A DNA stretch of 64,000 nucleotides from Pseudomonas sp. MWU16-30317 (lineage in GTDB: Bacteria > Pseudomonadota > Gammaproteobacteria > Pseudomonadales > Pseudomonadaceae), in contig NZ_JAIWJA010000002.1 of NCBI RefSeq assembly GCF_020515695.1, positions 496,001 to 560,000 of the forward strand, read 5' to 3'. The translations under genes were made by a program, and so were the position numbers. Of the stretch, positions 16,611 to 25,702 are shown piece by piece (position 1 is the stretch's first letter; every line of letters begins with the position of its first letter). The notes beneath the pieces are model-generated. The model was not told the origin of the DNA and did no database searches. It saw only the letters and a list, made by a program, of their open reading frames with translations.

Positions 16611-17536
16611 TGGACCTGATCGCCAACTGGCTGGGCAACTCGCCGGACTTCGCCGTGCCGTTCGCTTTGGCTGCGCTGGGTTTGATCATCACCGAGCGGG
16701 CCGGGGTGCTGGCGTTGGGTGCTGAAGGGCTGATGCTGGTCGGCGCGCTGGCCGGGATCGGTGCGCAGATGAAATTCGGCACGCCGATGATTTCGCTGCT
16801 GATGGCCATGCTCGCGGCCAGCGTGGTATCGCTGCTGTTCGCGTTGATGGTGATCGTGTTGCGCATCAACCAGGTGATCGCGGGGCTGGCGCTGGTGTTT
16901 TTCTGTCAGGGCCTGACCGGCTTGCTCGGCACCTTGCTGGAGTGGACCAACCACCCGGTCAGTGGCCTGGCGGCGGTGCATCTCTGGCCACTGTCGGAGC
17001 TGCCGCTGGTGGGCAAGTTGTTCGTGCAGAACCCGGTGGTGTACCTCACGGGGCTGATCTTTTTGGCAGTGGTGGCGTTTCTGGAGCGCACTCAGGGCGG
17101 GCTGCGCTTGCGGGCCGTGGGCGAGAATCCCCAGGCGGCCGACGCGGCGGGGATTTCGGTGTTCAATTACCGGTTGGCGGCGATTCTGGCGGGCGGCGCG
17201 CTGATCGGTTTGGCGGGGGGCTATATTTCGGTGCTGAGCACCAAGATGTGGATCGCCGACATGACCGGCGGCCGGGGCTGGATCGCGGTATCGCTGGTGA
17301 TTTTCGCGCGCTGGTCGCCATGGCGGGCGCTGGCGGGCGCGATTCTGTTCGGCTGCATCGAGGCGTTGATTCCGCAGCTGGCCGCCACTGGCGTGCGCTT
17401 GCCGCAGTATTTCGTGCAGATGACGCCCTATGCGGTGACCTTGCTGGTGATGATCTGGGTGGCCATGGGCAAGCGCCAGTCGGGCAGTCAGCCAGGGGCG
17501 CTGGGCGAGCCGTTCATTCGCGAAGAACGGCGATGA
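16610..17536 (+). CDS. Nucleobase/nucleoside ABC importer permease 2
   Basis: A 308-residue BPD_transp_2 permease, partner of permease 1. ITERAGVLALGAEGLMLVGA and LRLRAVGENPQAADAAGISV are family marks. It starts in the TGATG overlap with permease 1 and ends the six-gene operon. A REP pair follows directly. No RutG-type permease is present, so this ABC system probably supplies the base for rut catabolism. Confidence 0.9.
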   Translation: MDLIANWLGNSPDFAVPFALAALGLIITERAGVLALGAEGLMLVGALAGIGAQMKFGTPMISLLMAMLAASVVSLLFALMVIVLRINQVIAGLALVFFCQGLTGLLGTLLEWTNHPVSGLAAVHLWPLSELPLVGKLFVQNPVVYLTGLIFLAVVAFLERTQGGLRLRAVGENPQAADAAGISVFNYRLAAILAGGALIGLAGGYISVLSTKMWIADMTGGRGWIAVSLVIFARWSPWRALAGAILFGCIEALIPQLAATGVRLPQYFVQMTPYAVTLLVMIWVAMGKRQSGSQPGALGEPFIREERR

Positions 17537-17543
17537 AGCCGCG

Positions 17544-17632
17544 GGCCCTTTCGCGGTAAGCCCTGTTCCCACACGTGTACGGCCCTGGAGCTGTTTGCAT
17601 TGTGGGAGCAAGGCTTGCCCGCGAAGAGGCCG
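17544..17632. repeat. REP pair
   Basis: Inverted REP cores flank a short spacer; the left copy is degenerate and the right copy (GTGGGAGCAAGGCTTGCCCG) is intact. It lies between the ends of two convergent genes and may serve as a transcription boundary. Confidence 0.75.
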
Positions 17633-17655
17633 GTAAATCCAACACACATCCGCCG

Positions 17656-17913
17656 CTAGAGGTTCTTCGCCGCCCCACGAGTACCTGGATTCTCCAGTCG
17701 CTGAACGATCCTGTCCTTGATCAGCAAGCGTTTTTCCTTGAGCTTCCTGACCGTGTCGTCCGCTGCAGCGTTGGCCTCGGCCTGCACCACCTCGGCATCG
17801 ATGCTTTCGTATTCGTCGAGCAGACTATTGAGCAGGGCATCGGTCTGCCTGTGCTTGGCGACCTCTTCCTTGCTGAGTTTCAGGTCTTCGAACAGATTGT
17901 GCTTCACTGGCAT
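17656..17913 (-). CDS. DUF465 (YdcH-like) protein
   Basis: An 85-residue helical protein of the DUF465/YdcH family. HNLFEDLKLSKEEVAKHRQT matches the N-terminal part, and DDTVRKLKEKRLLIKDRIVQ matches the conserved 'LKKEKLRLKDEI' end. The ATG at 17913 is preceded by GGAGG at 8 nt, better than the GTG five codons upstream. Function of the family is unknown; a coiled coil is likely. It stands alone. Confidence 0.8.
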   Translation of the reverse strand: MPVKHNLFEDLKLSKEEVAKHRQTDALLNSLLDEYESIDAEVVQAEANAAADDTVRKLKEKRLLIKDRIVQRLENPGTRGAAKNL

Positions 17914-18075
17914 CTCGTTTACCTCCACGGGATGGTTGAGGGGGATATCGCCACCTGAGAATAGTCACGATTGAGCGTTGGACCCCGTATTTCACTCGGA
18001 TCGTTCCCTTGGGGTTGTGTATGCTGTGACCAACGTCACCCCAACCATCTCTCACCTTCGAATGCAGGGACCGCC

Positions 18076-18441
18076 ATGCCGCATCTTCACCTCGAATACA
18101 CCCGCAACCTGCCGCTGCCCGATGTCGACGCCTTGTTGCTGCGCCTCAATCACGCATTGATGGCCACCGGGCAGATCGCCAACGAAGCCGATATCAAGAG
18201 CCGCGCCCTGGAACTGCAGACTTTCAGAGTAGGGACTGCGCCGGGCGAGCGCGGCTTTTTGTACGCCAAGCTGGCGTTGCTGGCCGGGCGCTCGCCAGAG
18301 ACCAAGAAGCACCTGTCCGATGCCCTGATCGCGGTGCTGAAAGAGGCGGCGGTTTGGCCCAAGGGGGTCGACATTCAGTTCGGGGTGGAGATCGTCGATA
18401 TGCAGCGCGAGAGTTATGGCAAGGAGCGGCTGCAGTCCTGA
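18076..18441 (+). CDS. 5-carboxymethyl-2-hydroxymuconate isomerase-like protein
   Basis: A 121-residue tautomerase-superfamily protein of the CHMI/HpcD family. The catalytic N-terminal proline is Pro2 (MPHLHLEYTRNL). IKSRALELQTFRVG and the end of the protein also fit the family. CHMI acts in homoprotocatechuate breakdown, but no other hpc gene is nearby. It may be an orphan tautomerase. A REP pair follows it. Confidence 0.85.
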   Translation: MPHLHLEYTRNLPLPDVDALLLRLNHALMATGQIANEADIKSRALELQTFRVGTAPGERGFLYAKLALLAGRSPETKKHLSDALIAVLKEAAVWPKGVDIQFGVEIVDMQRESYGKERLQS

Positions 18442-18462
18442 AGGTGATGTGCACGTTTCAAG

Positions 18463-18550
18463 GGCGTCTTCGCGAGCAAGCGTCGCTCCCACAGTGCACG
18501 GTGCCTGCGCCGTACATTTGTGGGAGCTCGGCTTGCCCGCGAAGAGGCCA
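18463..18550. repeat. REP pair
   Basis: Inverted REP cores: TTCGCGAGCAAGCGTCGCTC on the left, and GGGAGCTCGGCTTGCCCGCG on the right. Confidence 0.8.
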
Positions 18551-18584
18551 GTGGCATCGACAACCTATGCAAGAGGAATAGTCA

Positions 18585-19205
18585 GTGGATTTCGGCTGGC
18601 AGATTGGTCAATACGGTGGCATTACCGTGATGTTTCCCGCAGCCATCGTCGTGGCAGTATGGTTGTGGGTGGCCAGTTGCCGGCGCGTCGGCCTGGAATG
18701 GCTGCTGACCCTGGCCATCGCCTATACCTTGGTGGGCGTCAGCAAGATTGCCTTCAAGGGCTGGGGCATCGGTTTCGAGACCCTGGATATCGCTGTGCTC
18801 AGCGGCCACGCGATGAACACCTCGCTGGTGGTCATCGTCTCCCTCAGCCTGCTGGCGCGGCAGATCGATCCACGCTGGCGGTGGCCGGTCGCTGTTGGCG
18901 CTACGCTGTGGACCTGGTGGTTCGCGGTCAAATGCGTGGCACCGGTCATTCATCCGTTGTCTGAAGCGGTGGCCGGTGCGCTGGTCGGCTCGGTGGGGGC
19001 CTGGTTGTTCCTGCGCCGCCTCGAACAGTTCGAGGTGCGCCGACTGGCGACGCCGGCCCTGGCGGCCGGCTTGATGCTGATGATGATCGCCGCGTCGTTG
19101 CCCAAGTACACCGCCGAACACCTGCTCAACCACTTCGCCATTTCGCTGTCCGGCGCCGAGCGTCCGCACCTGACGCCGCCCTGGCGTGAACCGCCGGAGT
19201 CCTGA
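18585..19205 (+). CDS. PAP2-like membrane phosphatase
   Basis: A 206-residue membrane protein with about five hydrophobic segments. LSGHAMNTSLV resembles the PAP2 motif SGHA. HPLSEAVAGALVGS resembles the downstream His motif with the last catalytic acidic position replaced. The first Lys/Arg motif is only loosely seen as KIAFKGWGIGFET. It could be a phosphatidic-acid or undecaprenyl-pyrophosphate phosphatase, or a non-catalytic relative. The GTG start at 18585 is preceded by AGAGGA. It stands alone before rnd. Confidence 0.65.
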   Translation: MDFGWQIGQYGGITVMFPAAIVVAVWLWVASCRRVGLEWLLTLAIAYTLVGVSKIAFKGWGIGFETLDIAVLSGHAMNTSLVVIVSLSLLARQIDPRWRWPVAVGATLWTWWFAVKCVAPVIHPLSEAVAGALVGSVGAWLFLRRLEQFEVRRLATPALAAGLMLMMIAASLPKYTAEHLLNHFAISLSGAERPHLTPPWREPPES

Positions 19206-19276
19206 TTGCCGAGTTAATGCCCCAGCAGGCTCTCGCATCGATATATACTGCGCGCCATTATTCAAGGGAGAGCCTT

Positions 19277-20410
19277 GTGTCTATCGACATTCACTGGATC
19301 CGCGACAACGACAGCCTCGCCCGGCATTGCGCCCTGTGGCAGAGCCTGCCATTCGTAGCCGTCGACACCGAATTCATGCGGGTCGACACGTTTTACCCGA
19401 TCGCCGGTTTGATCCAGGTCGGCGACGGCCAGAGTGCTTATCTCATCGACCCGTTGACTGTCAGCCAGTGGCAGCCCCTGGCGCAACTGCTGGAAAACCC
19501 CGCGGTGATCAAGGTCCTGCACGCGTGCAGCGAAGACCTCGAAGTCCTGCTGCGCCTGACCGGCAGCCTGCCCGCACCCCTGTTCGATACCCAACTGGCC
19601 GCCGGCTACCTCAACCTGGGTTTTTCGATGGGCTATTCGCGCTTGGTGCAGGCGGTGCTCGACATCGAACTGCCCAAGGGCGAGACCCGCTCCGACTGGC
19701 TGCAGCGCCCGCTGTCCGACACCCAGGTCAGTTACGCCGCCGAAGACGCGGTGCACCTGGCCGAAGTCTTCCGCAGCCTGCGACCGCAACTGTCTGACGA
19801 AAAATACGCCTGGGTGCTGGAAGACGGAGCCGAACTGGTTGCGCAATTGCGCCGCGAAATCGACCCGCGCGAGGTGTACCGCGAGGGCAAGCTGGCCTGG
19901 AAACTGGCCCCGCAGCAACTGGCGGTCCTGCGCGAACTCTACACCTGGCGCGAGCGCGAGGCCCGTGCCCGCGACGTGCCGCGCAACCGTATTCTGCGTG
20001 AAAACTCCTTGTGGCCGCTGGCCAAGACCCAGCCCGACAACCTGTCGGCGCTGGGCAAGATCGAAGACATGCACCCGCGCAGCGTGCGTCATGACGGCGA
20101 GTTCATCCTGCGCCTGATCAAGGACGCCGCGCAGCTACCTCCCGAGCAATGGCCTGAACCCTTGCCCGAGCCGCTGCCCATCGAGGCCTCGGCCATCCTC
20201 AAGCGACTGCGTGCCATCGGCCAGGCAGAAGGCGAGCGCTTGAACATCGCCCCTGAACTGATGCTGCGCAAGAAAACCCTCGAAGCCCTGCTCAAGAGCG
20301 GCTACCCCGCGGGACCTTACCAACTGCCCGATTCGCTGCGCGGCTGGCGCCGTGAACGTATGGGCCAGGCGCTGCTCGACAGCCTGGCCAACGCTGGAGA
20401 TCAGCCTTGA
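19277..20410 (+). CDS. rnd: Ribonuclease D
   Basis: A 377-residue 3'-5' exoribonuclease that trims tRNA and other structured RNA 3' ends. The DEDDy nuclease domain is visible as [24 protein letters not shown] and [14 protein letters not shown] domains follow, with [19 protein letters not shown] in the first. Start is GTG at 19277, with AAGGGAG before it; a TATACT box lies at 19245-19250. The stop overlaps the next gene (ycgL), so the two form a pair. Confidence 0.95.
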   Translation: MSIDIHWIRDNDSLARHCALWQSLPFVAVDTEFMRVDTFYPIAGLIQVGDGQSAYLIDPLTVSQWQPLAQLLENPAVIKVLHACSEDLEVLLRLTGSLPAPLFDTQLAAGYLNLGFSMGYSRLVQAVLDIELPKGETRSDWLQRPLSDTQVSYAAEDAVHLAEVFRSLRPQLSDEKYAWVLEDGAELVAQLRREIDPREVYREGKLAWKLAPQQLAVLRELYTWREREARARDVPRNRILRENSLWPLAKTQPDNLSALGKIEDMHPRSVRHDGEFILRLIKDAAQLPPEQWPEPLPEPLPIEASAILKRLRAIGQAEGERLNIAPELMLRKKTLEALLKSGYPAGPYQLPDSLRGWRRERMGQALLDSLANAGDQP

Positions 20411-20700
20411 AACGCATCTGTTCCATCTATAAAAGCCCGCGCAAGAACGAAATGTACCTCTATGTCCTCAAGAGCGACGCTCTGGAGCGCATTCCCGAAG
20501 GGCTGCTGACGGTATTCGGCAAACCGGTGCACGCGTTCGACCTGGTGTTGAGCCCCGAGCGCGCTCTGGCCCGCGAGGACATCAACCTGGTGCTCGAACA
20601 CCTCGACACCCAGGGCTATCACCTGCAGATGCCGCCGGCCGAAGACGAGTACATCGAGCACCTGCCCGAAGAGCTGCTACGCCGCAACGACCCGATGTGA
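20407..20700 (+). CDS. YcgL-domain protein
   Basis: A 97-residue YcgL-family protein: [15 protein letters not shown] at the start, [19 protein letters not shown] in the middle and the acidic end [10 protein letters not shown]. The function of the family is unknown. It begins with TTG inside the rnd stop codon overlap (TTGA), a coupling common in gamma-proteobacteria. A REP pair follows. Confidence 0.88.
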   Translation: MKRICSIYKSPRKNEMYLYVLKSDALERIPEGLLTVFGKPVHAFDLVLSPERALAREDINLVLEHLDTQGYHLQMPPAEDEYIEHLPEELLRRNDPM

Positions 20701-20738
20701 GATCGGCGTTGTTCCCACCTCGTCGGGATGATGCGAAT

Positions 20739-20802
20739 GGCCCCTTCGCGAGCGAGCTCTGCTCCCACAGGGTGGGAGCCGGGCTTGCCCGCGAAGGGGC
20801 CT
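20739..20802. repeat. REP pair
   Basis: Tightly spaced inverted REP cores (CCCCTTCGCGAGCGAGCTCT and GGGCTTGCCCGCGAAGGGG) form one long hairpin after ycgL. Confidence 0.8.
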
Positions 20803-20900
20803 GCATGGCTGGCAAGTTCTCAACAATTTCACTGTAAGCGGCATTGCGCGCGTGTATCCTGCGCGCGCTACCGTTCTGATTCTTCAAGGTTTTAAACATC

Positions 20901-21833
20901 ATGCGCGTTCTGATCGCAGAACAGGAACATGCCCTCTACGCACGGCTGTTGCAAGAGGCTGCCCCGGACCTCGACGTCCTCACCAGCGGTGACTCTGCCG
21001 CGCTCTCGCGTCTCGCCAGTGATTGCCCGGTATGGCTGGGGCAACCCGACCTCATGGCTTCGCTGCTGCGTCAGGGCCATAAACCCGCCTGGCTGCAGAG
21101 CACCTGGGCGGGGATCACGCCGCTGCTGGCCCATGGCTTGCCGCGACAGTATCGTCTGACGCGCGCGGTCGGTATTTTCGGCCAGGTCATGGCTGAATAT
21201 GTCCTCACCTATCTGCTGGGCCATGAGCGTGAAGTGCTGGCCCGCTTGGTCAGCCAGGTCGAGCGCAAGTGGGACGGGCGCCTCAATGCCAGCATCCAGG
21301 GCCGCAAGGTGCTGATCGTCGGAGTGGGCGACATCGGCGCCAGCGTTGCGCGGTTTTTGCAGCCGTTCGGCGTCGAGCTGTACGGCATCGCCAGTGGTGC
21401 CCGGGAGCAGGCGCCGTTCGTCGAGATCGCGCCATTGGCCGAGCTTCCGCGGATGGTGGCTCAGGCCGACTATGTGATCAATCTGCTGCCCAACACCGAG
21501 CAGACTCACGACCTGTACAACGCGGCGCTGTTCGCCCAGTTCAATCCGCAGGCGTTGTTCATCAATGTGGGTCGTGGCGTGTCCGTGGTTGATGCGGATC
21601 TGGTCGAAGCATTGAAGGTCGGCCATCTGGCCGGCGCGGTGATCGATGTCTGCCGCCAGGAGCCACTGCCGCAACAGCACCCGTTCTGGACTGCGTGGGG
21701 GTTGCTGCTGACCGGCCACAGCGCCGCCCCGACCTCGCCACGCGCGATGGTAGGGTTGTTCGTGGAGAATCTGCGCGCGTACCAGGCTGAGCAGCCGTTA
21801 CGCGGGGAAGTGGACTTCGATCGCGGGTATTGA
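20901..21833 (+). CDS. D-2-hydroxyacid dehydrogenase (GhrA-like)
   Basis: A 310-residue NAD(P)-dependent dehydrogenase. The Rossmann motif VLIVGVGDIGASVARFL lies near residue 135. The catalytic Arg is in VGRGVSVVDADL, Glu in CRQEPLPQQHPFW, and the His equivalent in TGHSAAP. It is closest to glyoxylate/hydroxypyruvate reductase A types. A TGTATCCT box before the ATG is a possible -10 element. It stands alone. Confidence 0.85.
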   Translation: MRVLIAEQEHALYARLLQEAAPDLDVLTSGDSAALSRLASDCPVWLGQPDLMASLLRQGHKPAWLQSTWAGITPLLAHGLPRQYRLTRAVGIFGQVMAEYVLTYLLGHEREVLARLVSQVERKWDGRLNASIQGRKVLIVGVGDIGASVARFLQPFGVELYGIASGAREQAPFVEIAPLAELPRMVAQADYVINLLPNTEQTHDLYNAALFAQFNPQALFINVGRGVSVVDADLVEALKVGHLAGAVIDVCRQEPLPQQHPFWTAWGLLLTGHSAAPTSPRAMVGLFVENLRAYQAEQPLRGEVDFDRGY

Positions 21834-21850
21834 ACCCGCGTGCTGGATCT

Positions 21851-21928
21851 CTGTGGGAGCGAGCTCTGCTCGAATCAGGCGCTGCGGTGTCTAGTCTGAC
21901 GCCTTCCCGAGCGGGGCTGATCCCACAG
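21851..21928. repeat. REP-related inverted repeat
   Basis: CTGTGGGAGCGAGCTCTGCT and a diverged complement ending GATCCCACAG enclose about 40 bp. The order of the arms is opposite to that in most REP pairs here. It sits between convergent genes. Confidence 0.55.
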
Positions 21929-21953
21929 GGATCGGTGCAAGCCAGGCCATTGT

Positions 21954-22547
21954 TTACAGGCTGAAATCGCCTTCCGCGGCCAGCTTGCTCAGCGGCAGAC
22001 GCGGGCTTGGCGTTTCACGAGCTTGCAGGTATTCAGCCAGGGTCGACTTGTCGCCCAGCTTGCCGATGGCCACGGCGGCGTGCAGGTCGTAACCTTCTGG
22101 CACCTTCAGCTCTTCGCGGGTTTTGTCCTGGTCGAAACCGGCCATGGCGTGGGTGTGCCAGCCGCTGATGCTGGCCTGCAACGCCAGGTGGGCCCAAGCC
22201 GCGCCAGTGTCGAAGGTGTGCCACAGCGCTGGCGACTCTTCGGTGGCGCCGGGAGCGGTAAAGGTGGTCTTGGAAACGACGATCACCAGTGCCGAGGCGT
22301 GCTGCGCCCAGCCGCGGTTGAATTCGTTGAGCAGGCCCAGGAAGCGCTCCCAGTTCGGCGTATCACGACGCGCGTAGAGAAAACGCCAAGGCTGCGAGTT
22401 ATAGGCCGATGGCGACCAGCGGGCGGCTTCGAAAAAACTCAGCAGGGTTTTCTCGTCGATGGCCTCGGGGGTGAAGGCGCGTGGCGACCAGCGGTTGATG
22501 AAGTGCTCGTGGATTTCGTGTTCGGCGATACGTGGCGTAGAGCTCAT
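21954..22547 (-). CDS. Nitroreductase family protein
   Basis: A 197-residue FMN-dependent nitroreductase fold protein. The FMN-binding N-terminus reads INRWSPRAFTPE, followed by EAARWSPSAYNSQPWRFLYA, typical of the family. Substrate unknown. It is unlikely to be RutE, because it lacks RutE-like segments and lies far from the rut operon. Single gene, convergent with the dehydrogenase gene. Confidence 0.85.
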   Translation of the reverse strand: MSSTPRIAEHEIHEHFINRWSPRAFTPEAIDEKTLLSFFEAARWSPSAYNSQPWRFLYARRDTPNWERFLGLLNEFNRGWAQHASALVIVVSKTTFTAPGATEESPALWHTFDTGAAWAHLALQASISGWHTHAMAGFDQDKTREELKVPEGYDLHAAVAIGKLGDKSTLAEYLQARETPSPRLPLSKLAAEGDFSL

Positions 22548-22660
22548 CTGGCGTTCCTGATAAAGGATGGAATGAATGAGTACGAAAATATCCGGTCCGC
22601 AAAATTACTGCGATAGCGCGTGGCTGACAAGTAACTATCGCTCCTGATCGTGCCGGTCGC

Positions 22661-22752
22661 AGGGCTCTTTTGCGGGCAAGCGTTGCCCCTACAGTGCAAG
22701 CCGAACCCGAGTGGTACATCTGCGGGTGCGAGGCCTGCCCGCGAAGGGGGCC
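22661..22752. repeat. REP pair
   Basis: Inverted REP cores, TTTTGCGGGCAAGCGTTGCC on the left and AGGCCTGCCCGCGAAGGGG on the right, lie between divergent genes. Confidence 0.75.
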
Positions 22753-22853
22753 AGTAACCTTGCACACAAGCGCCATCGGTCACTGGCACTTGACCTGCGC
22801 CCGCCGCACAATAGACTGGCCGGCGCTTCATACTCTTACTCGAGATCTGCATC

Positions 22854-23303
22854 ATGGCCGCGAAAGTCGAACCCTTCTGGATCCGCAAGACCCTCTATCA
22901 GCTCGATACGGCTGAGTGGGAGTCATTGTGCGATGGCTGTGGCCTGTGCTGCCTGCAAAAACTCGAAGACGAGGACGACCACAGCGTCTTCTACACCAGC
23001 ATCGCCTGCAAACTCCTCGACCTGAAAACCTGCCAGTGCACCAACTACCCGCAGCGCAAGGCTTTCGTGCCTGACTGCATCCAGCTGACGCCAGGCCAGG
23101 CCGACGAGTTCAAGTGGTTGCCGCCCACCTGTGGCTATCGTCTGGTCAGCGAGCGCAAGGACTTGCCACTCTGGCATCACCTGGTGTGCGGCGATCGCGA
23201 GCAAGTGCACAAGCAGCGGATCTCGCAGTCGGGGCGCATGCAGCCGGAAGGCAGCGTGCCTGAGGACGACTGGGAAGATTATCTGATCTTTCGGGCGGGA
23301 TGA
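22854..23303 (+). CDS. YcgN-family cysteine-cluster protein
   Basis: A 149-residue protein of the YcgN/UPF0260 family. The N-terminal cluster [16 protein letters not shown], a second group in [11 protein letters not shown], and later Cys residues fit a metal- or Fe-S-binding zinc/iron-chelating cluster. [20 protein letters not shown] is family-typical. Function unknown. The ATG at 22854 starts the protein. Single gene. Confidence 0.9.
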   Translation: MAAKVEPFWIRKTLYQLDTAEWESLCDGCGLCCLQKLEDEDDHSVFYTSIACKLLDLKTCQCTNYPQRKAFVPDCIQLTPGQADEFKWLPPTCGYRLVSERKDLPLWHHLVCGDREQVHKQRISQSGRMQPEGSVPEDDWEDYLIFRAG

Positions 23304-23384
23304 GGCGGATGGGATAAGCTGGGATAAGCGCTTGGCGGGTGAACCGAGGGGCGCCGCAGGGCCCCTCGTTGCAGCAAGACCCGA

Positions 23385-23756
23385 TCAGGCCTTGGGCGAT
23401 TTCAGCGAATCGTTGCCAGTAATGGTGGCCGACTCGGTCGCTGCCACGGCATTGTCCTTGAGTTTGGACAGCTGGGCGCCAGCGCGTTCGATCTGCGCAC
23501 GAACGCCGTCCATGTCTTCACGGCTTTTCTCGATCACGCTTTTGATGCGGCTGTGGCCGGTGAAGCCCCGCGCCAGGGCGACGCCGCCGATGGCCAGCTG
23601 GACCAGGCCGAATACGCCGCCGCGGCGCACCCCTTTGACCACCGATGCCACACCCACAAGGATGGAGCCCGCGCGCTCCCAGCCCTGCACGTTATGCTCG
23701 GGCGCAGGTTGCAGGGGGGCGCTCTTGACCAGATTCAGGGTTTTACTGTCGCTCAT
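23385..23756 (-). CDS. DUF2892 (YgaP-type membrane domain) protein
   Basis: A 123-residue protein. After a short polar head, NVQGWERAGSILVGVASVV and GVFGLVQLAIGGVALARGFT form the two-helix YgaP/DUF2892 membrane domain. A charged helical tail follows (residues 75-123). No rhodanese domain is attached. Start is the ATG at 23756. Function unknown. It neighbours a convergent YcgN gene. Confidence 0.7.
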   Translation of the reverse strand: MSDSKTLNLVKSAPLQPAPEHNVQGWERAGSILVGVASVVKGVRRGGVFGLVQLAIGGVALARGFTGHSRIKSVIEKSREDMDGVRAQIERAGAQLSKLKDNAVAATESATITGNDSLKSPKA

Positions 23757-23832
23757 GATCACTCTCCAGATCGAGGCCCCGGAAGGGGCGGATACTAAGC
23801 TGACTATCAAACCCGGCGGCTGTTCCATCGGC

Positions 23833-24303
23833 TTACTTGAATTTTGGCCCTGAACGCGTGTTGAGGCCCTTGGCCAGACGGTCGTATAGCACCACATTCA
23901 CAGTAGCCGCGAGGTTCATGCAGCCGGTGGTGGGAATGTAGATGGTGTCTTCGCACCAGTCGCGCACGCTCTGGTCGAGGCTGCCGTCTTCAGGGCCGAA
24001 AATGTAGATGGCGCGATCCGGATGGGTGTACTCCGGCAGTGGCCGGGCGCCGTCCACGAGCTCGACGGCCACCGGTGTGCAGCCCAGCGGGATGATCTTT
24101 TGCAGATCGTCGATGCCGATCAGCGGGATATCGTAGTGCACCCGCTTGGTGTCGGTAACGAAATCCCGGGCGCGCTCGTAGCGTTGGCCGGTGTAGAACA
24201 CCGAATTGACCCCATAGCAGCCGGCAGCGCGCATCACCGAGCCGACGTTTTCTGGTGATTTGGGGTTGAACAGACCAATGCAGCTGTAACGTTTGTTCGC
24301 CAC
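23833..24303 (-). CDS. TrmH/SpoU-family RNA 2'-O-methyltransferase
   Basis: A 156-residue SPOUT methyltransferase. Motif 1 (LFNPKSPENVGSVMRAAGCYG), written here as LFNPKSPENVGS and VMRAAGCYG, motif 2 (IYIFGPEDGSL) and motif 3 (IPTTGCMNLAATVNVVLYDR) are all present. Target probably a tRNA or rRNA ribose, not identifiable from sequence. The GTG at 24303 is chosen as start, with GAAGGT about 10 nt before it; a longer TTG start is less likely. Confidence 0.88.
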   Translation of the reverse strand: MANKRYSCIGLFNPKSPENVGSVMRAAGCYGVNSVFYTGQRYERARDFVTDTKRVHYDIPLIGIDDLQKIIPLGCTPVAVELVDGARPLPEYTHPDRAIYIFGPEDGSLDQSVRDWCEDTIYIPTTGCMNLAATVNVVLYDRLAKGLNTRSGPKFK

Positions 24304-24392
24304 GTGTCTGTGACCTTCTGCCAAAAAACGCGAAGTATAAGCGCTTGCTGCCGGGATGCCGAGCGCCAGCGGTTGGCGCGCGTGGGTGGACG

Positions 24393-24758
24393 CTAGTCTT
24401 TTTTCATCAGGTCGGCGAGGGCGGCGAAGGGGTTGTGGGTGACCTTGGCGGCTTTGGGCGACTGCAGCGAGCCGTCGGCGAAATACTGCTGATCGGTATA
24501 ACGCGAGTGTTCATTGTCGTGACAGAACAGGCACAACAGCTCCCAGTTGCTACCATCCTGCGGGTTGTTGTCGTGGTTGTGATCGCGGTGGTGAACCGTC
24601 AGCTCACTCAGGCGCTTGCCAGCGAATTCCCGTGAGCAGCGGCCACACACGTGGGGGTACATTTTCAGCGCCTTGTCGCGGTAGCCCATCTCTTTGTCGC
24701 GTTTGGCGTCGGCGAGGATGCGGTCGAGCTTGGCAGTGTGGGGGGTGGACGAACTCAT
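24393..24758 (-). CDS. YajD-family HNH nuclease
   Basis: A 121-residue HNH endonuclease-like protein of the YajD family. The zinc pair CGRCSREF and CLFCHDNEH, and the HNH core LTVHHRDHNHDNNPQDGSN, are visible around residues 38-85. Function in the cell is unknown. It lies 89 bp upstream, in transcription order, of the methyltransferase gene. Confidence 0.88.
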   Translation of the reverse strand: MSSSTPHTAKLDRILADAKRDKEMGYRDKALKMYPHVCGRCSREFAGKRLSELTVHHRDHNHDNNPQDGSNWELLCLFCHDNEHSRYTDQQYFADGSLQSPKAAKVTHNPFAALADLMKKD

Positions 24759-24880
24759 GGGTTCACCTCAAAGGGATAATGACGGTCAGGTGGGCATTCT
24801 AGCGCTTTTTGTGCAGAGGGAAGCGTGGGTCGAGTGGTTTGCAGATATGTCAGCGCGTCAACTTGATGGTGCCGCCACTG

Positions 24881-24964
24881 GCGCTTCCCCGGGCAAGCCT
24901 TGCTCCCACAGGTGCAAGGCTCAGGTCCGGTCAACGCTGTGGGCAAGGCTCGCCCGCGAAAGCG
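24881..24964. repeat. REP pair (diverged)
   Basis: Left arm CCCCGGGCAAGCCTTGCTCC, right arm GTGGGCAAGGCTCGCCCGCG, between divergent genes. Confidence 0.7.
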
Positions 24965-25021
24965 GTGGTGCAGCCGACAGAGCTATAATGCCCATCCGAT
25001 TACTCGAAAGCACCGCAACCT

Positions 25022-25615
25022 ATGTCCCGAGCCCGCTGCGAGCGCTGCCAGCGCCCGCAAAGCCATTGCCTGTGCGCATTGATCCCCAGCCTGCCTAGTC
25101 GCACGAAGGTGTTGATCCTGCAGCATCCGAGCGAAGTCGATCATGCCTTGAATACTGCGCGGCTGGCAGCCTTGGGCTTGCAGCAGGCGCAATTGGTCGT
25201 GGGCGAGGTGTTCGATGATCTGGCGGCCTGGTTGAATCAGCCCGGTTATCAGGCGCGGCTGCTGTTCCCCGGCGAAGAGGCCGAGGTAATCAGCCACAAT
25301 GCCGACGACATTCAGCCTTGGCTGCTGGTGGTGCCGGATGGCACCTGGCGCAAGGCGCGCAAGCTGCTGCATCTCAATCCGCTGCTGGCGAGCTTGCCAC
25401 GGGTGACGTTGGCCCCGGGTGCCACCTCGCGCTATCGGTTGCGCAAGGCACCTGCCCCTGGGGCGTTATCGACCTTGGAGGCGATCACCCAGGCGCTCGA
25501 AACCCTGGAGTCACCGCAGTCGTTCGCGCCGTTGCTGGCGCCGTTCGAACGCTTGATCGAAGGGCAGATCGAAGCCATGGGTGCCGAGACCTTTTCACGT
25601 AACCACGAGCGCTGA
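25022..25615 (+). CDS. DTW-domain tRNA-uridine aminocarboxypropyltransferase
   Basis: A 197-residue DTW-domain protein (TapT/YfiP type), which transfers the aminocarboxypropyl group from SAM to a tRNA uridine (acp3U). The N-terminal zinc-like cluster reads CERCQRPQSHCLCALIP. The core is LLVVPDGTWRKARKL, with DGTW in place of DTW, and GALSTLEAI follows. Single gene with the ATG at 25022. A REP-like remnant follows it. Confidence 0.87.
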   Translation: MSRARCERCQRPQSHCLCALIPSLPSRTKVLILQHPSEVDHALNTARLAALGLQQAQLVVGEVFDDLAAWLNQPGYQARLLFPGEEAEVISHNADDIQPWLLVVPDGTWRKARKLLHLNPLLASLPRVTLAPGATSRYRLRKAPAPGALSTLEAITQALETLESPQSFAPLLAPFERLIEGQIEAMGAETFSRNHER

Positions 25616-25633
25616 GGCAACGTGAGCGGCCTC

Positions 25634-25694
25634 CCGTGGGAGCGTCCGGCGTTGATGACCTTGAGCCTTTGCGAGCAGAACGCGCTCCCACAGA
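25634..25694. repeat. REP-like remnant
   Basis: GTGGGAGCGTCCGGCG and a diverged complement ending GCGCTCCCACAG lie between convergent genes. Weaker than the other copies. Confidence 0.4.
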
Positions 25695-25702
25695 GAGTGT
25701 GA

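Noticed and set aside
21954..22547. Missing RutE
   Set aside because: It is a nitroreductase of the right length, but it lacks the RutE-like segments I recall and lies 12 kb away, with no RutR or NtrC site.
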